NCBI GenBank assembly: GCA_022578965.1
Contig: MU400568.1
Span: forward strand, 62,001 to 126,000
DNA: 64,000 nucleotides
Direction: 5' to 3'
Source: Xylaria sp. FL1777
Taxonomy: Eukaryota > Ascomycota > Sordariomycetes > Xylariales > Xylariaceae
The first letter of the stretch is position 1. Each line of letters opens with the position of its first letter. The notes below the pieces were generated by a model, which saw only the letters and a list, made by a program, of their open reading frames with translations, was not told where the DNA came from and did no database searches. This document shows, one piece after another, positions 48,371 to 57,749 of the stretch. The position numbers and the translations under genes were made by a program.

Positions 48371-49723
48371 TCACACCTTGGACATTGTTGATTGGCCCTC
48401 TTTTTCCAATATTACTGGGGAGTCGAGCTTGACGTCGAACCACTTCTTCATAGCATCTTGGAAAGTGGTCTCAATCCACGCTTTAATACTCTGGAGGGAA
48501 AAAAGTAAAGCGTAGATTGACGTAATGTTTTCTGTACTGCCTATAGTCATAGGGCCATAAAGATCGATACGAGTGCCTATATCGCAGGCAAAATAGATCC
48601 GCCAGACATGGCCCGCCGCTTGGATTAGTGGGAGGCTGACCAGTCGCGCACCCGGATTGAGACTGACAGAAGGTCGAAGAATATACATACGAGAATGCCA
48701 GGCCGCAGTCCATATGCCAAGCTGCAACAAGGGATCATTTTGGGGAACCTCAGGCTTGGTCTCGATGGACACTGCGATCAGACTCTTCCTCACAGGACGA
48801 TAGAACGTTTGGTTAATATGGGATACGTCGCAGCAGCAGTCAGCACCATCAGCAATGTGAGACATGATCTCTTGCAGGCTCGCTGTCTTGGGAATATCCA
48901 TCACTAGGACGTAGTCAACCCTTTTATGGTTGCCACGGTTGCCAAATTTAGATATGTCTGTTTGGCTTTGGTTGTTGCTCTCGGTACCATCTAATGAGGG
49001 AAGAAAGTCTATACCTCTAGATCGTAAAGGCAAGGCGTCGGGCGCGATAGACGCAGTAGTCATAATTTCGTACCGGACGCTCACACCTTGCGTAAGAGGT
49101 AAAGTGATATCGTCTAAAATGCTTTCTGCACCCAAAATACGTGAAGTAAAAATGAGGCGAAGCAGAGGTGTGTGAACTTCAGAATTCCAGGAATCTTTGT
49201 AGCGTTCGTACGTAACGGCTTCTGAGGCTTGCTGTATAATGTCGCAAAGAGTGTTGTATACCTCTACAGCCTTAGCCTTGGTCATTTTGTCATCTTTTTC
49301 CTTTTTAAACGCCGTGCTTTTTGCTCCATATAGTGCCGTTATTTCTTCTCGTAACGCGTAGGGGAAGATACCCTCTTTTTCGTTGGCATCGTATATTTGT
49401 GTGTATAAAGACCGCACATCTTCGGGGAGTCTTTCAATAGCTCTCGGGCGTATTGGCAGGCCTCGAAGGTTGAAAGGCTTCTCAAGTTCTTCAAGAATCG
49501 ACTTGGTCTTCTTAGGGCTGCCAGATTTGGATCGTTTAGGTTGACGAGGCAATGATGGGCGGTTAGAGAAGGGCCTCTTGTGTCCTCGAGATGTGTTGCT
49601 CATCACCAAGGTCAATGGAGGGCTTAGGGGTTGATCAAGACCACGGCACAGTCTTTTTGTTGGACGGCCCTCCTCCGGCTCTTCGGCGGCGATGGATTCT
49701 AGCCATTCGTGAACGCGATGCAT
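48371..49723 (-). CDS. PD-(D/E)XK nuclease-like protein C (PDDEXK_12-type)
   Basis: 450 aa, single exon, ATG at 49723. The N-terminal 75 residues are basic with candidate nuclear signals (KRPFSN..., PKRSKSGSPKK). The central part is helical (LRGLPIRPRAIERLPEDVRS, then KAVEVYNTLCDIIQQASEAV). The core reads KRVDYVLVMD (Asp about 270), LIAVSIETKPE (Glu 321, Lys 323), then NDPLLQLGIWTAAWHSRM (Gln 334): a D...ExK...Q layout typical of fungal proteins annotated as PD-(D/E)XK nuclease-like. Then follow AAGHVWRIYFACDIGTRIDL and SIYALLFSLQSIKAWIETTF. It differs from A and B in everything but the core layout, so it is a separate family. Role unknown; nuclear localisation and DNA cutting are inferences. 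Confidence 0.78.
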   Translation of the reverse strand: MHRVHEWLESIAAEEPEEGRPTKRLCRGLDQPLSPPLTLVMSNTSRGHKRPFSNRPSLPRQPKRSKSGSPKKTKSILEELEKPFNLRGLPIRPRAIERLPEDVRSLYTQIYDANEKEGIFPYALREEITALYGAKSTAFKKEKDDKMTKAKAVEVYNTLCDIIQQASEAVTYERYKDSWNSEVHTPLLRLIFTSRILGAESILDDITLPLTQGVSVRYEIMTTASIAPDALPLRSRGIDFLPSLDGTESNNQSQTDISKFGNRGNHKRVDYVLVMDIPKTASLQEIMSHIADGADCCCDVSHINQTFYRPVRKSLIAVSIETKPEVPQNDPLLQLGIWTAAWHSRMYILRPSVSLNPGARLVSLPLIQAAGHVWRIYFACDIGTRIDLYGPMTIGSTENITSIYALLFSLQSIKAWIETTFQDAMKKWFDVKLDSPVILEKEGQSTMSKV

Positions 49724-49798
49724 TAACGGTACTGCTGTGATGTAATGTGATCTGATGTAGTAGAAGATACGGTAGAAGATGTGTGGAGATGTGTTGCT

Positions 49799-49880
49799 GT
49801 GATGTGATATAGTGATGTGATATAGTGATGTGATATAGTGATGTGTTATAGCGATGTGTTATAGTGATGTGTTATGGTGA
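49799..49880. repeat. 13-bp tandem repeat GTGATGTGATATA x6
   Basis: Three exact copies of GTGATGTGATATA followed by three with the variant GTGATGTGTTATA, just upstream of gene C's start. Probably slippage-derived, in the leader or promoter. Confidence 0.85.
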
Positions 49881-51368
49881 TGTAAGGTGATGCGATTGGG
49901 ATGCAGTTGATGATGAGGTCAATAAATGTTTTCCTAATTCAGACAGCCCACTTGTCAGGAAGCCTATTGGAGTCTAGCCTACCCAACATGGCAACTGCCC
50001 CATAGATACCCGTAGGTACTCCACACTTCCTTTCCACTCCACCAAATCTAACTGTATTTAACGGAATTGTGGAGTACCTGAAAGTATTGACCAGGGTCAT
50101 CGATGGCTGAGTGGTATAGTGGCTGGAAGGTCTGGGCAGGTGGGGGTTCTGGAGCGGTCCGGTCCTCCCTTCTTTCTGTTAGCGCCACGCTAGTAGCTTG
50201 GGGCTGTTCAGTGATGAACATGGCAGCCTTATGAGTAGCATGGTATATGTGTGGTGTATTTATTCACACGCCCGAAAAAAAAAACAAGCTATCATGTGTC
50301 TAAATTCCGCCGAGAACGCCCCCACTATCCTTGAGAGGCCAGAATCCATACTACCGGCAAGGGTAACTGAGGCCCTTGAACTGAGGATCGTATCAGTCAC
50401 GAATAATTCAGCTGAGACCGGCGGTCTCACACCGGTCCTTGGTTTTACACCGGTGGCCTTTTAAATCGGTGGCGTTTACTATTGCTCTTCCAATTACTCA
50501 CACAATAGCCATGTCGGTGGCGTATTGGCGATGTCCTTACGCATATGTGAGGGGGTTTGTGACTTGTCTCATATTCGCAGGCAGCCAAGACAACAGACAG
50601 AACAGACTGATTTAGTCGCTTTTCGCGGGAGTACGGAAGTGAAGTCCGGTACAGATAGATCCATCCGGTGGATGCTGATGCCCTCCCCGAGCGAAACAAG
50701 CTGATTTACTGATCGAATGAGGAATTCTCATTGGATTGCATTAGTTTTTTCGTTTGTTAATTGCCAAGTTCTGGAAAACAAGCGAAAAGTTATTTAATTA
50801 CATGATAGGACCGATTTATATTAATACTGAACCTGATTAGCAAAACGTCGTTAATATAATAGGAGTGGTTGCTTGTGATTTAGGTGGCTTGATTAGTATA
50901 CAAGGCCCTTTACGCTTATAGACTTTACATTCTGTAAAACTGCAGCCCACAATCTCTCTTTGGAGTCTTTTTACTTGCCATTTACTGTATATACTTATTT
51001 CTAACTGTCACTTAGTTAGCGGATAATATATAAATTGTCAAGGAATCATGACATGGGTTGTTGCTCTTAAGACGGAATGAATAAAGTGGAGTTCGATTCC
51101 CACCAGCGCTAGGTACCTGCAGCCAGTTACGGTGGTGGCCACATGCAGTAACAAACCCCCTTCGCATTAAATTTTACCGTTTAGTTCATACTATGCTCTG
51201 TTAAACAAACAACCTTGGAACCTCAAGTGCTTCTAGCTTTGTTTACCTTCTCCCTTCTCATCCCCATTTACCATCTCCTTCACATCTCCATTTACCTTCT
51301 CCTTTTACACCTTCATTGCTCTAGCCTATTCCTACATCTTCATTAGCGCTTCTTGCCACTAGGTGATC
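49881..51368. other. intergenic region with duplicated flank and tRNA-like fragment
   Basis: Divergent promoters of C (minus) and D (plus). 50180-50240 ('gctagtagctt' and 'aacatggcagcctt.tgagtagca') recurs at 55605-55757. Near 51089-51110 GTGGAGTTCGATTCCCAC resembles a tRNA T-arm, preceded by a CTTAAGA loop as in tRNA-Leu(UAA), but there is no 5' half. A pyrimidine-rich tract (51240-51350) precedes gene D. Confidence 0.45.
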
Positions 51369-52046
51369 ATGGCTGTTGTATTGGATCCACAAGAACAACC
51401 TGACTTCCAAGCCTTGGGGGGTTATCTTCATGGCATGTCTATTGAAGTCAGCCGTTGTTCAAACTTGATGGCTGTTCATAACACAGACGCTATCCTAGTC
51501 GCCATCAATCAATTAAACACAACCGTGCGAGACTTGGGAACCACATTGCGTAGAGAGATGGCAGACATGAAAACCGAATTGCGCAGAGAGATGGCAGACA
51601 TGAAAACCGAATTGCGCAGAGAGATGGCAGACATGAAAACTGAATTGCGCAGAGAGATGGCAGACATGAAAACCGAATTGCGCGCAGATATCCATTCACT
51701 TGAACTTCGCATCGATGATATGTAAGTTTAATAACTATGAAATACTATATCTATAAGCTAATAAACATAGGGACTATAACAACCGAGCGCGATTATTTAA
51801 TAGTAGGAGTCCTATTACTCGACCAGACTCAATTATCCGTCCGTTAAAGAATACTACAAAACACGAAGTAGTTCTTCTTCCTGGAACAGTAAGAGAACTA
51901 GAGGCACTTCGAGGTATGTTCGGTACTATTTTTGGCCTAGATGTGTTTTATACTAACCAATTGGGCTTGTAGTGGCTGATGTTGAGGAGTATCTTGCGGC
52001 ATTAGGTGAAGTTCCCCAAGAGGAAATGACAAAAAAGTCCAATTGA
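51369..52046 (+). CDS. small coiled-coil protein D with hendecad repeats
   Basis: 189 aa, joined from 51369..51721, 51771..51913 and 51973..52046 (donors GTAAGT and GTATGT; acceptors CATAG and TGTAG; phases 2 and 1). The N-terminal region has QPDFQALGGYLHGMS and CSNLMAVHNTDAI. Residues about 60-104 are four copies of an 11-residue unit LRREMADMKTE, encoded by near-identical 33-bp repeats, predicting a long right-handed coiled coil. Exon 2 gives DYNNRARLFNSR, then KHEVVLLPGTVRELEALR. Exon 3 gives VADVEEYLAALGEVPQEEM. The same exon layout and key words recur in E. No enzyme motif; probably an oligomerising partner protein, function unknown. Its stop codon lies within a repeat (see 52038-52089). 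Confidence 0.72.
51546..51677 (+). repeat. 33-bp coding tandem repeat x4
   Basis: Four nearly identical 33-bp units (TTGCG.AGAGAGATGGCAG...) inside gene D, each an 11-residue coiled-coil step. The near identity at synonymous positions points to recent expansion. There are no spacers, so it is not a CRISPR array. Confidence 0.92.
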
Positions 52047-52345
52047 AGGACTGTTTAGGCATGATTTAAGGCATTTTGTCGGGTTTCTCAAGGTCGGGTT
52101 TCTCGTTGTCATTCCTATGACCTTGAGAAACCTGACCTAATGCCTCAAAACATGCCTAAATGTAGAATGTCCGTCACCGTTTCAACTACTCTGTTTGCAC
52201 CCCGCAATACTCTAGTGAACAGTCTTTCAACCGTACCTTTTTATTATCCCCATTACCTTGAGGAACTTGACCTAGAGAAACCCGACCTTAATGTCCAGTT
52301 GAAAGACTGTTTAGGCATGATTTAAGGCATTAGGTCGGGTTTCTC
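52038..52345. repeat. 52-bp direct repeat spanning gene D stop codon
   Basis: 52038-52089 (TCCAATTGAAGGACTGTTTA...) is repeated with a few mismatches at 52293-52345. The first copy contains the last codons and TGA stop of gene D. Confidence 0.75.
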
Positions 52346-52459
52346 AAGGTCAGGTTTCTCAAGGTAATAGGAATGATAAAAAGGTACGGTTGAAAGACTG
52401 TTCACTAGAGTATTGTGGGGTGCAAACAGAGTAGTTGAGACGGTGACGGATATTCTACA
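52057..52459. repeat. two adjacent foldback (inverted) repeats
   Basis: Hairpin 1: arms 52057-52095 and 52119-52157, about 39 bp. Hairpin 2: arms 52161-52291 and 52329-52459, about 131 bp at roughly 90 per cent identity, with a 37-bp loop. GGTCGGGTTTCTCAAGG and its complement occur several times, so the two hairpins are related. No coding frame spans the region. It could be a foldback or MITE-type element, or a source of hairpin RNA. It lies between D (plus, ends 52046) and E (minus, ends 52890), so read-through from either side would be self-complementary. Confidence 0.85.
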
Positions 52460-52889
52460 GTTGCTAGGAGAGTCGACGCAGGGGAACGTGACGCAGAAGA
52501 GACGACGGTTGAAGTTGTTTACCGGAGTCTTCACGTTGGATGTGTAACGGGCCCTGGAGGACAGGAAGGGAGTGTCACACCTGTGTGCTAATGTTCTGTA
52601 TTCTTCCCGTTTTCGATAGTCTATATGTGTATCTTCTTTTCACCCATGAGAATGTCCACCGCCGGATATTATGAACATCTTGTGATGCTTTGTGACAGCT
52701 TACTGTTGTTAGATTTTGCATACTGGATCTCGCTAGGCTGTGGTGTAGGGCTCGCACTTCTGTCAGCCTCCTTCCCACCAGCCGTTCGCCGCCGGGTGCG
52801 CTTTGCGTCAGCGTTGCTCCCTCCCAACCAGAGAAGAAGGGGGTTGCCTTCGTTTTTTTAGCTGGGTAGGTATAGAAGGATAAATTGAA

Positions 52890-53430
52890 CTAAGTAGGTG
52901 CTATGCTCTCAATCTCAACAGATTAGTCCCTTTTCTTGTCTCTACTCCGTTTCGAAAATCTTACCAGATAACGATGTCATCTCCCTTACGGCCCTAGGAA
53001 ACAAAACAATCTCTTCGTTCGTATCCAACGCCCGAAATGGTTGCAATAGATCATCCGGCTTCCGCTGTCGACTGTTCAACACACGCGCAAACGCGTTTGA
53101 GTCCCTATTTCGTTCCACTTCATATTAGTCTTGCACTCCGTACAAAGAAAGGGAAGAGAAGAAACCATGACGTCTTGTAATATCCACTTACCGAGCCGCA
53201 CTCCGCGTCTCCATTGTCCCTAATCGAATGTGGACTTGTTGCACCTCCTCCATCATGCGATCCAAACGATCCAAGATCTGTTGGCCTCGATCGACCGCTC
53301 GTAGATTCATGCATAATGCGAACTGCTCCCCCAGTTCTTCAAACTTCGTTCGCACTGCGTTGAAATCAGGTTGTGGTTGCTGCAAAGCCGTGGCTCTTGA
53401 GACGCTCTTGCCTTCGGTCGCGTTTATCAT
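52890..53430 (-). CDS. small coiled-coil protein E, shortened relative of D
   Basis: About 129 aa, complement(52890..52900, 52965..53104, 53192..53430), donors GTAAGT and GTAAGA, acceptors ATAG. It parallels D: PQPDFNAVRTKFEELG, CMNLRAVDRG, helical ILDRLDRMMEEVQQVHIRLG, then across the first intron RDSNAFARVLNSR, and IVLFPRAVREMTSLS. Intron positions and phases (2 and 1) are the same as in D. The third exon would be only 11 nt (ending APT) and lacks D's conserved VEEYLAALG, so the gene is either C-terminally truncated or a decaying copy. Start chosen at ATG 53430. No enzyme motif. Confidence 0.55.
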
Positions 53431-53642
53431 AAACAGATAATCCAATGAAATTATAATATAATGCTCGGATTATTGGATTATTGGATTATTAGAACAGATT
53501 GCTACCAAGAACGATCCGCTGTTCCCCCACCTTCCCAATCTATACATAGTAGTTTCTCACGCCCCCCCACCTTAGCCACAACAATCATCAATCAACAGCC
53601 ATAGGACTCCATATATTATTTATACAAAACAGTTCTAGAACT

Positions 53643-55163
53643 CTACTCCGCAGGCGATGGGTTCAGCACTGATACATCCATCGCTTCTTCCTCTCTCTGT
53701 TCTCGTGCTTCTAATCTTGCTTTGTATAGTGCAAGTAGATCGTCCATGCAGGATTGGCCGTGAACCGCCAGTCCCCAGTAATGAATGTCGTTGATAAAAC
53801 GTATTAGCCTTGAAACACCCAAAGACCTACAGCAGTCGTCATGATATATGGCCTCCATCTTACATCCATCCCATTTCTGAGTCCTCTTCGGTCGGATACA
53901 CCACAGGTTCCACTTGGACCCCGTAAACGTGATCCCGTAATGCCGCATCTGGCTCTTGTCTTCGTTCGACCATTGTTGTCCGGTCGCCTCAAGCGTGAGG
54001 CACTTCAACCGGTAACGGTTGAATAGTGACATAGCAGCAGCAACAGCAACTTGGCACTGGGCCACCTCATACTTCAAGTCGTCCTTCTTGAATTCAATTG
54101 TAAGATATGGGCAAATTCCTCGTTGGTGTACCTCGGAAGTCAAAGTAGAAATTATGTTGCGAAACTCAGGTTCAAAGGCTTCCGAAGGGGCCCAATATGT
54201 AATGTCGGTGCGATAATCCCAATCATATCGCTTTGGATGCATACCGTCCTGAATATGTAAAGTAGCCCACTCTCCTTTTGGTCTCCAAACAAGTTCAACC
54301 GTGCTGTAAGATACCCAGCGTTTGCCGCCGAGCCTTAGATGCTGCTGTTCTTCGAGGAAAAGAATGCTCAAAGCATATCTTGAATATTGAGCCTCGTTGC
54401 ACCCTTGAGCTTTCATAAAATCATACTGGCCTTGAACGTCCTCCTCTTTCACACTTTCTACCCAAATAGTAACGTCCGGAAGCTTCTTCTTATAGGCCTG
54501 AACGCGGTCTTCGGACTCATCGGGCAACCCCATAAAACCGAAGTGATTATTTTCAAGAGATTGTCCATCGAACTCGATCGTGATCCCGTAATGCCAGAGG
54601 ACTTCGGTCGCGAACTCCTTGTCCGTAACCTTGGCCGTCTTGGGTTTGATGCCCGCATCAGTATCCGCGGCGGTTGGTTGCGCCCCAGTGATTCCAGTTG
54701 CGGTAGATCCCGCCGACTTCGTACTCCTTGTCGTAGTACTTGCCGACTTCGCTGTAGGTTGAGGGGCGGCCACTACTCTGCTCATGCCTATTGGTGCTTC
54801 ATTGCCTCTAACCTTACTTATTAAGCTCTGTGTCAGTTTAAGGTATTGTGGTAACTCTTTTTTATCTTGTTTAGATTGTTTTGACATAACTGCCTTCCAT
54901 AACTGTGCGGTGCGTTCCGGGTTGGTATTAGCAACGTACGGATAATAGCTAGGCGTGATTTTAGAAGGAGGAGAGCGAGGTTTCGATAATGATGATGTGG
55001 AGCCAGAGGAATAAGAGGGTGATATGGACTTTGAAGCACGTCTGCGAGCAGAAGAATTCGCGGTCGGAAGTGTGTAGTGCGGCAGTGGGCAGCGGGGTTC
55101 GGGCAGCTGCTGCCCACCGTTGTAGGCTTGGGCCATTATGCAAGGGGGGTTGTCGAATGCCAT
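53643..55163 (-). CDS. PD-(D/E)XK-like fungal protein, paralogue B
   Basis: 506 aa, single exon, start MAFDNPP. The first 180 residues are Ser/Thr/Pro-rich with NPERTAQLWKAVMS (82-95), the same block as in A. The domain runs from DKEFATEVLWHYGITIEFDG to the end. Candidate active-site residues are RTDITYW (Asp about 320), CPYLTIEFKKD (Glu 357, Lys 359) and AQCQVAVA (Gln 371). MRHYGITFTGSKWNLWCIRP and INDIHYWGLAVHGQSC match A closely. Conservation of the putative catalytic residues in both copies suggests both are functional. The terminal tail is acidic (REQREEEAMDVS). No signal or membrane segment. Downstream sequence resembles A's. Function unknown. Confidence 0.78.
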   Translation of the reverse strand: MAFDNPPCIMAQAYNGGQQLPEPRCPLPHYTLPTANSSARRRASKSISPSYSSGSTSSLSKPRSPPSKITPSYYPYVANTNPERTAQLWKAVMSKQSKQDKKELPQYLKLTQSLISKVRGNEAPIGMSRVVAAPQPTAKSASTTTRSTKSAGSTATGITGAQPTAADTDAGIKPKTAKVTDKEFATEVLWHYGITIEFDGQSLENNHFGFMGLPDESEDRVQAYKKKLPDVTIWVESVKEEDVQGQYDFMKAQGCNEAQYSRYALSILFLEEQQHLRLGGKRWVSYSTVELVWRPKGEWATLHIQDGMHPKRYDWDYRTDITYWAPSEAFEPEFRNIISTLTSEVHQRGICPYLTIEFKKDDLKYEVAQCQVAVAAAMSLFNRYRLKCLTLEATGQQWSNEDKSQMRHYGITFTGSKWNLWCIRPKRTQKWDGCKMEAIYHDDCCRSLGVSRLIRFINDIHYWGLAVHGQSCMDDLLALYKARLEAREQREEEAMDVSVLNPSPAE

Positions 55164-56008
55164 CGTATCCCTCGATTAGCGAAAGTTAAGAAAGAGAGAG
55201 AGAGAGAGAGAGAGGCGCCGAGAGAGGTTGACGACGCACGCGTACGAGAAAGCACAGTTAAGCTATATAGTGTCTTGGACAATTGCCTTGTGAGAGGGGG
55301 GAATGCGCAACTAGTATCTCGCAGGACAATATAAGGAATTAGGGGATGGATTGGAATAAAAAGTCCAACAAGCAAAAATTGCCCTGTTAACAACCCAATA
55401 TCAACAAACACGTTGATGTGGAGTTTCACGTGATCTTGAAACGATTATATGTGATTTTTGATTGGGAGCATCTCTTCGGACAACACCAATGCACCACCTA
55501 ATTGGGGCTCTGTAGGCACCCCACCTGAGAAGACGTGGCCGGCCAGACTTGCCGATTGCCGATTGATACTTACCTACGGGTCGCCAGGATCTCAAAGATT
55601 AGCTTTGCGCTAGTAGCTTGTACTGGCAGGGAATTTTTGGTATACAAACTATTCGATTTACTTGCTGAACAAGGGCCGTTCAGTGGCAAAACTGCTGCGA
55701 AACTGATCAACAGTTGATTTTCTACTGAATTAACATGGCAGCCTTGTGAGTAGCAGTACTCCTACTTTTTCAGTATTTAGCGTAGCGCTAACATTTGACA
55801 TCTTGGCGACCTGTAGAAAGAATGGTCCGCTGGCTTCCCCCACTTTCCTAATCTAGTAATTTCTCACGCCCCACCTAGATAGCTTTCTAACACCAACCGA
55901 ACTGACCATACAACAAGCTAAAGTTCACCAACAGTTGGTAATATCAATACAGCTGTTGTTACAAGATAACTGCTATCTCCAGTTTGTATTACTCCTGTTT
56001 CTGTTGCT
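55164..56008. other. intergenic region built of duplicated flanks
   Basis: (AG)n run at 55194-55214 upstream of B. 55605-55757 shares 'gctagtagctt' and 'acatggcagccttgtgagtagca' with 50180-50240. 55817-55880 ('ggtccgctgg.cttcccccac', 'tttctcacgccccacct') resembles 53510-53575. No gene seen. Confidence 0.5.
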
Positions 56009-56968
56009 TCACTTCTTTTGCTTATACCACTGCTGCATAATTGCTAAAGCAGATCGACCCAGTATTTTTCCAATTGCATCATCTGGTCGTCCTTGTTTTT
56101 TTAAGCAATAAAGACGCTTCTTGTCTTCTAAAGTCCATGGACGCCGTTTCAGGTGTCCATTTCTAGACGGATTCTCGTAGGTAGAGTTCCGTTCTTTTAG
56201 CTTGCAGCGCTTCGTATTTTCCAGAAGATCGGGAATATCTATGGACATAGATACTTCCTGCTCCTCGCCTGTAAACATCATATCGGTCATTCCGCACATT
56301 GCTTTTGTAAACGCAAGGAAGGACGGCTTAGAGAATTCAATAGTAACTTTTGACGCGTTTATTTGTGCCTTTAATTGTATTTGTGGTTTGCCTTTGCTGT
56401 CTGTCTGATCAAGGCTGTTGTTATCGCCCTTATCAGTTTCTACCTCCGACCTCTTGTTACCAGAACTATTGTCGAAGTTGATATTTGGTTCTATGCTTGG
56501 TTTGGCTTTCGATGTGGCTTGTTGGTTGGCAGCACCTGCCATTATTTCTAGTTGATGCGGATGATAATACTGGCAATTTTGGCAAGCAACTATACTGCAC
56601 TTGTTGCAAACGAATTGCAATAGCGGTGAGAGGGTCCGGCCACAACTATAACACCCTCGGACGTTGCTGTCTGTATTGCATGTTGCTTGGAATATGTGAC
56701 TTGGGTTTACTAAAGCAGTAAACTCGATATAGTTTATATAAAGTTGGTACGAACATTCTGCACACTGGTGTATTGGCCCTTCTCCGCTACATGAGCTGCA
56801 GTTCGGGAGTTGTTGGTTATCGTCTGTTTTTTTCGGTCTTGATTCTGATATCTTCGGGGCTACTGCAATTGCTGTAGGTAAAGCCGAATGCTTGTTTAAT
56901 CGTGCGCGCTTTTTAAGTTGCCGCGCCTTGTAGCTTGTCGGATCGAAGTTGCTCTTTGAAGCGAACAT
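56009..56968 (-). CDS. Cys-rich protein with C-terminal Myb/SANT-like helices
   Basis: 319 aa from the ATG at 56968; no intron needed. After a basic N-terminus there are several Cys/His pairs: CSSCSGEGPIHQCAEC, GCYSCGRTLSPLLQFVCNKC, ACQNCQYYHPHQ. This is the spacing of one or two zinc-binding knuckles (residues about 58-145). The middle is polar. The C-terminus, RRPWTLEDKKRLYCLKKQGR followed by IGKILGRSALAIMQQWYKQK, has the W...L-helix and second W spacing of a Myb/SANT-type DNA-binding helix set (about 275-319). A nuclear, DNA- or chromatin-binding role is inferred. I do not recognise a named family. The frame is open a few codons further upstream without another ATG, so an upstream exon is possible. 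Confidence 0.62.
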   Translation of the reverse strand: MFASKSNFDPTSYKARQLKKRARLNKHSALPTAIAVAPKISESRPKKTDDNQQLPNCSSCSGEGPIHQCAECSYQLYINYIEFTALVNPSHIFQATCNTDSNVRGCYSCGRTLSPLLQFVCNKCSIVACQNCQYYHPHQLEIMAGAANQQATSKAKPSIEPNINFDNSSGNKRSEVETDKGDNNSLDQTDSKGKPQIQLKAQINASKVTIEFSKPSFLAFTKAMCGMTDMMFTGEEQEVSMSIDIPDLLENTKRCKLKERNSTYENPSRNGHLKRRPWTLEDKKRLYCLKKQGRPDDAIGKILGRSALAIMQQWYKQKK

Positions 56969-57749
56969 TACGTCTGGTGAGGTAGGCACCTACCTACCTA
57001 TACAGCTTCAAGGTTCTAAGATAGGCAGCAGCTGTGATACAACTGATTCTCGTGCTGGAACTTGATCACCTTTTCTGCATCTATAAGATGGTGAACGAAA
57101 CATTCCTGCGCGATGTATTATTACCTTACCTACTAGTAATCAAAGCAATAACCTCAATGACTCTATAACTCATTATTTAAATATTGTATAATATATAGTT
57201 TATCTCTATCATATGACAATTAGAGATTCTATTATTCTGCACTGCAAATAGGGCTCATTTTGCAGGACGGGGGTTAAACTTTATGATGGGCGGTAAGGCG
57301 GAAATTCTTAGCTGTTGGGTGTGGCGCGGGCTATTCCCCGATATGTTGCCTTGCCCGAAAATCGTCTTATTTTGTTTCCCCTCTATTAAAGGTATAAGAA
57401 TCCGGGTGACCTTGTTTATCTCCTCCCATTTTACGATCTAGTGGTAGGTAGTGGCATGGCGCAGCAATTAGCGAGTCTAGGTACACCACTACACTCCTTT
57501 GAGATTAACTGTTAGGTAGGTACTCACTCATGGAGAGACTGGCCTCTTATTTTAGCTCTCTTCCTAGCGTATAGTCCATAAATTGGCGCAGAAGACCAAC
57601 TACAATAAAATCTTCATTTTTTTACATCCCTATTATCTCATAAAAAAATCATATTGGACATTTTCGAAATTACCTTTTTTTCGGCCTGTCGATTGCCTAT
57701 TGGGGCATAATTGTGATCTGTCCTGAGCTCCCTATTCCTGGTAATCAGC
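56969..57749. other. divergent promoter region
   Basis: Lies between the SANT-like gene (minus) and the P450 gene (plus). AT-rich, with TACCTACCTA motifs at 56985-57000 and 57120-57135. No gene seen. Confidence 0.45.

Noticed and set aside
50101..50170. tRNA-like A box (TGGCTGAGTGG)
   Set aside because: No B box, no anticodon arm and no acceptor pairing; a chance match or very old relic.
51546..51677. Tandem repeats considered as a CRISPR array
   Set aside because: Contiguous coding repeats without spacers in a eukaryotic genome.
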